The notes under the pieces were generated by a model that did not search any database, was not told the DNA's origin, and saw only the letters and a list, made by a program, of their open reading frames with translations. From UBA668 sp043740085 (GTDB taxonomy: Bacteria; Actinomycetota; Acidimicrobiia; Acidimicrobiales; Ilumatobacteraceae): a DNA stretch of 64,000 nucleotides. Shown here piece by piece: positions 8,538 through 15,335 of the stretch (within the stretch, counting starts at the first letter, position 1; each line of letters opens with the position of its first letter). A program made the position numbers and the translations under genes. The stretch spans positions 1 to 64,000 of the forward strand of contig JAYUCY010000075.1 in assembly GCA_043740085.1 (NCBI GenBank), written 5' to 3'.

Positions 8538-9014
8538 CTAGCTGGCGTTCAGGATCTTTGCGATCTCGTCCATGGCCTGGTTGGCGTAGCCGGACCACAG
8601 CTTCGCGAACACCGGCATCGCGGCGCGGCCGAGATACTTCGTGGGTGTGACGTCCCAGCTCCACGTGATCCGAACGCCATCTCCTTCGGGCTCGAATGAC
8701 CAGAGACCCGAGGCGGCGGCGACGAGCGGCTTCATCATGCCCTTGACATCGCCGATCGTGTAGCCAAATCGGTTGGGCTGATCGATCACCGTGAGGGTCT
8801 CGAGCATCGTGCCGCCGTCGCTCAACTTGATGGTGCGCGTCTGCCCGACAGCGGACCCCCACTCGCCCTCTTGGCCGGTGACGTCGACGATCGGTGCGAT
8901 CGCGAGGTAACGGTGACCAAAGATTCGCGGCAGCGGCACCGTGAGCACGGGGTGGAACGCCGCCTCCACACTGACGGGAAACGTGCGGGACTGCTCCAAG
9001 TGGCGCGTGTTCAT
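8538..9014 (-). CDS. SRPBCC-fold protein (polyketide cyclase/START-like)
   Basis: A 158-residue single-domain protein with the long-cavity SRPBCC pattern. It has an N-terminal strand with RTFPVSVEAAF, mid-protein strands ending in the characteristic YTIGDVKGMMKPLV, and a long C-terminal helix (MPVFAKLWSGYANQAMDEI). Such proteins bind or act on small hydrophobic ligands; the ligand is unknown here. The start is set at ATG 9014, where similarity to the fold begins. It converges on nadC. Confidence 0.75.
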   Translation of the reverse strand: MNTRHLEQSRTFPVSVEAAFHPVLTVPLPRIFGHRYLAIAPIVDVTGQEGEWGSAVGQTRTIKLSDGGTMLETLTVIDQPNRFGYTIGDVKGMMKPLVAAASGLWSFEPEGDGVRITWSWDVTPTKYLGRAAMPVFAKLWSGYANQAMDEIAKILNAS

Positions 9015-9247
9015 GGTCGCGAACCTACCTGTTGGCCGAACTGACGCGTTTCTTTGCCAGAGCCCCTGATGGTCACCGACACACTGCGTCACTTCCCTTC
9101 CAAATGCGTGACGTGGGCTTTCAGTTCGATGGCGCGACGCCGAATACGCCCGCGGCCCCACGCGAGATCGCCATCGGTGTCGGCCGGTCAATCACGCGCG
9201 ATGGGTGGCGCCACCCTTCGCCGCACCGACGAGCACGCTGCGAACTA

Positions 9248-11239
9248 CTACACGCCGCGGGCAGCGTTGCCGAACTTGGTGTACTGGCCTCGCCACACCA
9301 ACCTGGCGACGCCAGTAGGGCCGGAGCGGTGTTTGGCGATGATGAGCTCGGCGCTGGCCTTGTCGGGCGAGTCACGGTTGTACACCTCGTCGCGATAGAG
9401 AAACATCACGACGTCGGCATCCTGCTCAAGAGAGTTGTGGGCGACCAGGCCATTGGCCACGAAGTTGTGGTGCGGCTCGACGGTCGCGTCGAACACCTCC
9501 ATCTCGCCCAGCGGTTCGATCTCCACCAGCTTGTCCCACAACACGTCCGAACCAGCCACGTCCGCCAACCACTGATCACCAGTGACCGCAGCGACGCCGC
9601 ACAGTTCAGCCCGCGACCAGCCCGGCGGGCGGAGCGAGTGGAACGAGGGGTGCTTGAGCGCGATGTACTCCGCCACCGTTGCGGGCATTCCATCGTCGGA
9701 GTTCACAAGCTCTGGCGCTCCCATCAGCGCAGGGCCACGAGCGGCGCCGGCGAAGCGATCGCCCAGCTTCATGTCCTCAACGCGTACCCAGCCATCGAGT
9801 GACAGGAAAGGGTGATTGCCGCTCGCTTCAATCACACGACCGGAGGCGAAGCGCAGGCGGAACACTTCCTTCACTCCACTGCTGAACGCGTTGGTCACTG
9901 TGCCCTGCGCCAACCGGTAGTGCTCGTCGAGCGACCACACCGGCACGTCGGTGGCACCCTGCGCGACCAGCTCACCCAACGTCACCGGCTGGTTGGTGTC
10001 GGCTCTCACCAACTCTGTCTTCGCCGTCAGGCAGCCGGACTCGCGAAGGTCGGCGAGCATGGGGCGCTTGTCGGCGCGGCTCTCTAGGTTGCGGCTGAGC
10101 TGACTGAGGGCGATGATCGGCACGTCGAGTTCGCGCGCCAGCACCTTGAGACCACGACTGATCTCGCTGACCTCGAGCTGGCGGTTCTCGCTGTTCATGC
10201 CGCCGCTCATCAGCTGCAGGTAGTCGATCATGATCAGTGCCAGGCCGCCATGGCGGGCCTTCAGCCGGCGGGCCTTCGCACGAATCTCCATGACGGTCAC
10301 GCGCGGGTTGTCGTCGAGGTACAGCGGCACGCTGTCGATGCGGTTGATGGCGCGACCGATCTTGGTCCAGTCGGCCTCCACCAGCCGGCCACTGCGCAGC
10401 TTCTGCGACTCGACCTCAGCCTCACTGGACAGGATTCTCTGCGTCAGCTCGGCGTGCCCCATTTCGAGTGAGAACACCAACACCGGCTTCTGCGTGTTCT
10501 TCGCCACGTTCGTAGCAATCCCCAACCCGATCGCGGTTTTTCCCATCGCAGGCCGCGCGCCGATGATGTTCAGGGTGCTTGGTTGTAGGCCGGAGAGGAT
10601 TTCGTCGAGGTCGTTGAAGCCGGTGGCGGCACCGGTGATGCTGTCGCCGCGTTCGAACGTCTCTTGCAACTTGTCCATTGCCAGCGGCAGCAGATCCGAC
10701 AGCGGACGAGTCGAGTCGATGACCCGATCCTCGGCGACCTCGAACACCTTTGTCTCGGCCTCATCGAGCGCCTTGGTGACGTCGTCGGGCTCCATGTAAG
10801 CGATCTCGGTGATCTCGCCGGCGACACTGATCAGGCGACGCAGCACCGCGGTGTCTTGCACGATCTTGGCGTAGCGCGATGCATTGGAAATTGCAGGGGT
10901 CGCGTTCTGCAATTCGAGCAACGCCTGCGAACCACCGATCTCCTCGATCAGCCCGTTGCGGCGCAACTCGTCGGCAACGGTGACGATGTCGACCGGCTGG
11001 CCGGTGGCCATCAGCCCACGAATTGCTGAGTAGATGTGCTGGTGGGCCGGCTTGTAGAAGTGCTCGACCTGCACACCGAGCTCGCTGACCTGGCCAACTA
11101 CCTCGCGCGAGAGCAACAGCGCGCCCAGCAAGCTCTCCTCCGCGCTCAGGTTGTGGGGAGGCACGCGACCGTTGTCGCGCCGCGGTGCGGGTCGATCGCG
11201 GCCGGAATCGCGGGCGTTACCAGACCGGAAGTCGGTCAT
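9248..11239 (-). CDS. dnaB: Replicative DNA helicase containing an intein
   Basis: Hexameric helicase that unwinds the fork. The primary product has 663 residues. It consists of a DnaB N-terminal domain, a RecA-like ATPase core with Walker A (GARPAMGKTAIGLG), a 200-residue intein, and a 61-residue C-terminal extein with EQDADVVMFLYR. After splicing the helicase would be 463 residues, the normal size. ATG 11239 begins the recognisable protein; the longer open frame upstream adds a basic unconserved stretch. It is the last gene of the rpsF-ssb-rpsR-rplI-dnaB set. Confidence 0.96.
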   Translation of the reverse strand: MTDFRSGNARDSGRDRPAPRRDNGRVPPHNLSAEESLLGALLLSREVVGQVSELGVQVEHFYKPAHQHIYSAIRGLMATGQPVDIVTVADELRRNGLIEEIGGSQALLELQNATPAISNASRYAKIVQDTAVLRRLISVAGEITEIAYMEPDDVTKALDEAETKVFEVAEDRVIDSTRPLSDLLPLAMDKLQETFERGDSITGAATGFNDLDEILSGLQPSTLNIIGARPAMGKTAIGLGIATNVAKNTQKPVLVFSLEMGHAELTQRILSSEAEVESQKLRSGRLVEADWTKIGRAINRIDSVPLYLDDNPRVTVMEIRAKARRLKARHGGLALIMIDYLQLMSGGMNSENRQLEVSEISRGLKVLARELDVPIIALSQLSRNLESRADKRPMLADLRESGCLTAKTELVRADTNQPVTLGELVAQGATDVPVWSLDEHYRLAQGTVTNAFSSGVKEVFRLRFASGRVIEASGNHPFLSLDGWVRVEDMKLGDRFAGAARGPALMGAPELVNSDDGMPATVAEYIALKHPSFHSLRPPGWSRAELCGVAAVTGDQWLADVAGSDVLWDKLVEIEPLGEMEVFDATVEPHHNFVANGLVAHNSLEQDADVVMFLYRDEVYNRDSPDKASAELIIAKHRSGPTGVARLVWRGQYTKFGNAARGV
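9434..10033 (-). mobile_element. Mini-intein in DnaB (200 residues, no homing endonuclease)
   Basis: The insert interrupts the conserved junction between DLRESG and SLEQDAD, the same point as the cyanobacterial Ssp DnaB intein. It begins with Cys1 (CLTAKTELV), carries a block-B segment (EASGNHPFLSLDGW with the conserved His74) and a block-F segment (EVFDATVEPHHNFVANG), and ends VAHN before Ser+1. These are the residues needed for splicing. About 75 residues between blocks B and F contain no LAGLIDADG or HNH motif, so it cannot move by homing on its own. Confidence 0.93.
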
Positions 11240-11415
11240 GAGCGCAGCCCCCGACCGGGCGGCCGAGCGAGCGCCAGCGAGCCGGACGACGATGGGGACC
11301 GGAGGCGCAGCCCCCGAGAAGTGACAGTCATGGTGCACCTACCTTGCCTTACTGGCCCTGGGGATAGATAGGGGATCAACGTGTGGATTGAAGAGTGGTT
11401 TGCCTGTGAATTGTC

Positions 11416-11424
11416 TGTGGATAA
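11416..11424. promoter_or_regulatory. Consensus DnaA box upstream of dnaB
   Basis: TGTGGATAA is the perfect complement of the DnaA box TTATCCACA. A weaker TGTGGATTG lies about 28 bases to its left and TGTGGAGAA about 65 bases to its right. They sit in the 324-base space between rplI and dnaB (11240-11563), in which I see no gene. DnaA control of dnaB transcription is a reasonable inference but is not shown. Confidence 0.5.
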
Positions 11425-11563
11425 AATCCAGCGCGCAGAGACAGCACAGCCCCGGCGACGACCGCAAGCGGCAACCACCAGGGCTGTGGAGAACACCGTG
11501 GAGAACGACGTCGCTGCAGGCAGCGGTGCGTTGACCCTTGGATATTGAGGCCTGACGACTCGC

Positions 11564-12007
11564 CTACTTGGCAACGACCTCAATAGTGATCGGGAACTCC
11601 ACGTCGTGGTGCAACTTCGCGGCCACCTGGTAGGTGCCGGTGGTCTTGATGTGGTCGACGTGCAACTTCTTGCGGTCGAGCACGATGTGCGCCTGCGCCT
11701 CAACGGCGGCCGCGACATCGGCAGCGGTGACCGAGCCGAACAAACGGCCTTCGGCGCCAGCCTTCACCGGAATCGTGATGGTCTTGGCGACCAAGGCCGA
11801 AGCCACGGTCTGTGCGCTCTCACGGTCCTGCGCGTCGCGTAGATCGCGGGCACGACGCATGGCAACAGCCTGCGCCGCGGCACCCTCGGTGGACTTGATG
11901 GCATGGCCCTTGGGCAGCAGGAAGTTGCGAGCATGGCCATCGGCCACCTCCACCACATCGCCGCGCTTGCCGAGGCCCTTACGGTCGGAACGAAGGATCA
12001 GCTTCAT
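11564..12007 (-). CDS. rplI: 50S ribosomal protein bL9
   Basis: Binds 23S rRNA near the L1 stalk base. The 147-residue protein has the N-terminal L9 domain (MKLILRSDRKGLGKRGDVVE, HARNFLLPKGHAI), the long connecting helix and the C-terminal domain (AEGRLFGSVTAADVAAAVE). I choose ATG 12007, which overlaps the rpsR stop (ATGA) and gives the usual MKLIL start; a GTG one codon upstream is also possible. Confidence 0.97.
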   Translation of the reverse strand: MKLILRSDRKGLGKRGDVVEVADGHARNFLLPKGHAIKSTEGAAAQAVAMRRARDLRDAQDRESAQTVASALVAKTITIPVKAGAEGRLFGSVTAADVAAAVEAQAHIVLDRKKLHVDHIKTTGTYQVAAKLHHDVEFPITIEVVAK

Positions 12008-12441
12008 CACCCCTCCACCTCGTCGTCAGCGCCGGTCTCTTCGACTTCGGTGCTCTCTATGGCGACGGCAGCCGCTGCAGCCTGAGGCTCACGCGACTGA
12101 TCTTCGTCACGGCCACGGCGGTTGTCGCCATCACGCGGCGGGCGCGACGTGCGGGTCTGCGCAACGCGCTTGGTGTACGGGATCAGTGCCATCTCACGCG
12201 AGTTCTTGATCGCGTTGGCGATCTCGCGCTGCTGCTGCACGGTGTTGCCCGTGACCCGACGGTTGCGGATTTTCGACCGGTCGCTCACGAAGCGGGTCAG
12301 CAGGTTGACGTCCTTGTAATCGATGTACTCGATCTTGTCCGTCAGCAGGATGCTGGTCTTCTTCTTGAACTTCTTTGGGTTGGCCCCATCTTTGGGCGCC
12401 CTCGGCTTGATCTTCTTGCTGGTGTTGTTGTCTTTACCCAT
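12007..12441 (-). CDS. rpsR: 30S ribosomal protein bS18 with long C-terminal tail
   Basis: Small-subunit platform protein that pairs with bS6. The core is clear (IEYIDYKDVNLLTRFVSDR, RRVTGNTVQQQREIANAIK, REMALIPYT). The protein is 144 residues instead of the usual 75-90. The extra part is an N-terminal basic stretch and a C-terminal tail of about 45 residues, first Arg/Asp-rich, then Ala-rich, then acidic. It has no cysteines, so it is the zinc-independent form. The gene lies between ssb and rplI in the conserved order. Confidence 0.95.
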   Translation of the reverse strand: MGKDNNTSKKIKPRAPKDGANPKKFKKKTSILLTDKIEYIDYKDVNLLTRFVSDRSKIRNRRVTGNTVQQQREIANAIKNSREMALIPYTKRVAQTRTSRPPRDGDNRRGRDEDQSREPQAAAAAVAIESTEVEETGADDEVEG

Positions 12442-12533
12442 TTTGGTTTCAGTGTCTTTCAGTCACATCTCGAAGGATGCATGAATCTCGAATAAATAGA
12501 CCGGCGCGGCCGATCAGAAGAGGCTCGATGCCT

Positions 12534-13001
12534 CTAGAAGGGTTCTTCGTCGCCGTACACGGGGTCGGGTGCGCGGCTGCCACTGCTGGAGCCACCACCG
12601 CCGCCGGCGTTGGAGCTGTTGCCACCGCCGCTATTGCCGCCACCATCGCGAGCGATGCGCTCGACTTCGGCGCGGGCCCAGCGAAGTGACGGCCCAATCT
12701 CGTCAGCGACGATCTCGACCACGTTGCGCTTTTCGCCCTCTTTGGTCTCGTATTCGCGCTGCTCAAGGCGGCCGGTGACGATGACACGAGTGCCCTTCGT
12801 CAACGACGCGGCGATGTTCTCGCCCAACGTGTCCCACGCGGTGACATTGAAGAAGGAGACCTTCTCTTGCCACTCGCCGTTCTGCTGCCAACGACGGTTG
12901 ACGGCAAGGCCAAAACTGGCGATGCCCTTTCCGCCGGCAGTGAAACGAAGCTCGGGGTCGCGGGTGATGTTTCCAACAATGGTGACAGTGCTATCGGCCA
13001 T
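12534..13001 (-). CDS. ssb: Single-stranded DNA-binding protein
   Basis: Coats single-stranded DNA in replication and repair and recruits partner proteins. The 155-residue protein has an N-terminal OB fold (TIVGNITRDPELRF, WQEKVSFFNVTAWDTLGENI, KGTRVIVTGRLEQREYET), a Gly/Ser/Asn-rich linker from about residue 120, and the acidic partner-binding tip DEEPF. The start at ATG 13001 gives MADSTVTIVG. It is downstream of rpsF, as in most actinobacteria. Confidence 0.96.
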   Translation of the reverse strand: MADSTVTIVGNITRDPELRFTAGGKGIASFGLAVNRRWQQNGEWQEKVSFFNVTAWDTLGENIAASLTKGTRVIVTGRLEQREYETKEGEKRNVVEIVADEIGPSLRWARAEVERIARDGGGNSGGGNSSNAGGGGGSSSGSRAPDPVYGDEEPF

Positions 13002-13051
13002 GGTGGTTGCTCCTTGTTCAGAAAGCGGAGGCGTACGAACGCCGGAAGGGA

Positions 13052-13381
13052 CTAGGCCGCGACCGTCATGCCGCGGCGAGCCGCCTCGGCATCCGGAAGA
13101 CGCAGCAACTTGTGGCGGACAACATCGTCCGCGATACGGAGCGAGCGCTCGAACTCGTCGAGAGCGCCACCGGGTGCGATGACGTTCATGACGGCGTAGT
13201 AGCCGTACTCCTTCTTGTTGATTGGGTAGGCGTACTGACGACGCCCCCACCAATCGACTTTGCCGTGAACAGTTCCGCCAGCCTTGGTGATGCCGTCAGT
13301 GACGGTCTTCACCCAAGCCTGTGCGGCAACTTCGTCGAGATCACCTTCGAGGATGATCATGAATTCGTAAGCACGCATCAT
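13052..13381 (-). CDS. rpsF: 30S ribosomal protein bS6
   Basis: Small-subunit protein that binds bS18 and 16S rRNA. Recognisable segments are RAYEFMIILEGDLDE, VDWWGRRQYAYPINKKEYGYYA, and the C-terminal RIADDVVRHKLLRL. It is first in the rpsF-ssb-rpsR-rplI-dnaB set. The start is one of two adjacent ATG codons (13381 or 13378) behind a GGGAG ribosome site. Confidence 0.96.
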   Translation of the reverse strand: MMRAYEFMIILEGDLDEVAAQAWVKTVTDGITKAGGTVHGKVDWWGRRQYAYPINKKEYGYYAVMNVIAPGGALDEFERSLRIADDVVRHKLLRLPDAEAARRGMTVAA

Positions 13382-13420
13382 GCGTGTAGCAACTCCCTTC
13401 GGACCCGGGGGCTTCCCGGG

Positions 13421-13435
13421 GCCCCGTAATGGGGC
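13421..13435 (-). promoter_or_regulatory. Hairpin in the rpsF leader
   Basis: GCCCC-ATTAC-GGGGC (read on the minus strand) is a perfect five-base-pair hairpin about 40 bases upstream of rpsF. A second C/G-rich pairing (CCCGGGAAG...CCCGGG) follows before the ribosome site. Leaders of rpsF genes in other bacteria bind the S6:S18 complex for feedback control. Whether this one does is not shown. The rest of the 206 bases between rpsF and the DinB gene holds nothing I can name. Confidence 0.35.
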
Positions 13436-13587
13436 AGGGCCAATATGACCTTGTGAGTGTAGCGGGAGATCGCGGCCACCCGGCCGGGGCAACAGCTGGC
13501 AGTTTGGGTGGGCACCGGACAGGTCATGGTCGCAGCATGGCAGAAGGGTGTGACGGAGTAGTTCGCGAGCAACGGTAGGTTGCCGGA

Positions 13588-14160
13588 GTGGACCTTCATG
13601 AGTGGATGATCAGTGACTTCTCGTCAATGAGAGGGAAGTTGTTCGACTCCGTAGTGCGCCTGGTGCGCGCCGACCGCTGGCACGAACAGGCCGACGGTGG
13701 CGGCACCACCCTGGCCGGCCTCCTGCTGCACGTCGCCCGTCACCAGGACCTGGCCGTCAACGCGGTCATCCGCAACCACAAGCCGATCTTCCTCGAGCAC
13801 CGCGAGGCGTTGGGACTGCAGGACGCTGGCGCCGGTGTTGGCCTTGCCGAGCAGGAGAACAGAGATGCCACCGCACTGGTCTCACCCGAGTCAGTGCTGC
13901 ACTACGCAACCGACGTGTTCGACGGCACCGCCGAGTGGCTCTCTCCATTGGGCTCACTGGTACTCGACATTGAACCCAACACCTCGCATCGCTTGACGAA
14001 CCGCGCTGGCCTCGACCCTGACGAGTACCCCTGGCTCTACTCACTGTGGGCGGGCAAGCAGCTGTGGTGGTTCGTGCAATGGCCCGTCATCAGCCACGGC
14101 CACGCCCACGTCGGCGAAGCCATCAGCCTGCGCAACCGTATGGGGCTCAGCCCCTTCTAA
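13588..14160 (+). CDS. DinB-family protein
   Basis: A 190-residue protein with the four-helix DinB/YfiT-like pattern. The three histidines that usually hold a metal are suggested by LLLHVARHQD near residue 50 and ISHGHAHVGEA near residue 170. Family members include thiol-S-transferases such as those using mycothiol or bacillithiol; the reaction here is unknown. It starts with GTG and appears to be transcribed alone, divergent from rpsF. Confidence 0.75.
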   Translation: MDLHEWMISDFSSMRGKLFDSVVRLVRADRWHEQADGGGTTLAGLLLHVARHQDLAVNAVIRNHKPIFLEHREALGLQDAGAGVGLAEQENRDATALVSPESVLHYATDVFDGTAEWLSPLGSLVLDIEPNTSHRLTNRAGLDPDEYPWLYSLWAGKQLWWFVQWPVISHGHAHVGEAISLRNRMGLSPF

Positions 14161-14211
14161 TGGGTAACCACCGCCAGGCCCCTCTGGCCGGGTCCTGCTC
14201 GGCAATCGGCG

Positions 14212-14637
14212 TCAGGAAGTGGCGCGTGCTCGCGGCGGTCGGCGGGCGCCGACCGGCAAGACGCGAAGCAGGTGATGCCAGCGGCACCCGACGCATGCCT
14301 CGACGACATAGGCGGTGAGCTCGTCGGGCCGCGCGTTCAGCTTCGCCAACTCAGCCGCGGTGCTGACACAGCGGCCGTGCGAGGGCAGCCGCGCACCAAA
14401 CACGTAGGTGATGAGGCGCAACTCTTGTTCACGACAGATTGGGCAGGCGACGGTGGCCGGCGTGCCGACATTGCGAGCCGCCCGAATCAGCTCCGGATGA
14501 GCGTCGCACACCTGATCCTGACGCAGGCGCCCGCGGTGGTACTCGTTGATCAGGTGCCGACGCGAGAGCCGATGGTCGACGACCCCGCCCACACCGCGCA
14601 AGACACCCGCGCTGAACGTCTTGGCACTGAACGTCAT
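14212..14637 (-). CDS. DUF5318-type actinobacterial protein
   Basis: A 141-residue protein with two cysteine pairs (CPICRE near residue 65 and CVGCRWHHLLRV near residue 115), suggesting a zinc-binding fold. The pattern HRLSRRHLINEYHRGRL followed by the Cys pairs and LITYVFG fits DUF5318, a family I associate with actinobacteria and, in mycobacteria, with the neighbourhood of the rpsF-ssb cluster, as here. Function unknown. Confidence 0.7.
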   Translation of the reverse strand: MTFSAKTFSAGVLRGVGGVVDHRLSRRHLINEYHRGRLRQDQVCDAHPELIRAARNVGTPATVACPICREQELRLITYVFGARLPSHGRCVSTAAELAKLNARPDELTAYVVEACVGCRWHHLLRVLPVGARRPPRARATS

Positions 14638-14702
14638 GACGTAAAAGACTACCGCTGCGCCGTATCCGCCATGGCTCTCACGACACGCGGCACAATGTGT
14701 AC

Positions 14703-15302
14703 ATGAGCATTTGGTACGGCGCCAACGTCGCTGACGAATCCGAGCTGCGCCTCTGCGGCGATCTGGCCGGGAAGCGTGTGATTGAGTTGGGCGTCACCGG
14801 TCCCGGTGGCTCCGTCACCCCCAACTCGGTCATTGCGGCGATGGCCGGTGCAAAGGCGATGGCGCTCGACCCCGATCCGCAAGCCATCGCGGCAGTGCGC
14901 GCCGCTGCCGAGCACGCCGAGATCACCGTCCAGTGCCATCAGGGCGACCTCGCCGATCTCGGTTTCGCCACCAGTGCCTCGGTCGATCTGGTGGTCGCCT
15001 CGCACACCCTCGGCGGCGTCGACGACCTTCCTCGACTCCTGCGTCAAGTGCACCGCGTGTTGAAGCCGGGTGCTCCCTTCGTCGTTGCCATGCGCCACCC
15101 CGTCGCCGCCATGTTCAGTGGGCAGGACCACACGGCCACCGCCGCCTACGGCGCCAACAGCAGCACCTTCACCGAGCTCTACATGGCATTCGAGCGCAGC
15201 AACTTCCGCCTCGACGTTGTCCACGAACTGAACGACCAACGCGTGCGCGACCCGTTGTGCCCCGCGGTCTTCGTCCTTCGCGCTCGTAAGCAAGGCGACT
15301 AG
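14703..15302 (+). CDS. Class I SAM-dependent methyltransferase
   Basis: A 199-residue Rossmann-fold methyltransferase. Motif I is atypical (VIELGVTGPGGSVTPN, where EVGCGTG is usual). Motif II follows with AMALDPDPQAI, then CHQGDLADLGF, DLVVASHTLGGVDDL, and RVLKPGAPFVVAMRHP as the post-IV strand. The substrate is unknown. ATG 14703 is used; a GTG two codons earlier is possible. It is divergent from the DUF5318 gene. Confidence 0.8.
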   Translation: MSIWYGANVADESELRLCGDLAGKRVIELGVTGPGGSVTPNSVIAAMAGAKAMALDPDPQAIAAVRAAAEHAEITVQCHQGDLADLGFATSASVDLVVASHTLGGVDDLPRLLRQVHRVLKPGAPFVVAMRHPVAAMFSGQDHTATAAYGANSSTFTELYMAFERSNFRLDVVHELNDQRVRDPLCPAVFVLRARKQGD

Positions 15303-15335
15303 ACACTCAACGGGTGAGACCTCGACGAACCGTAG

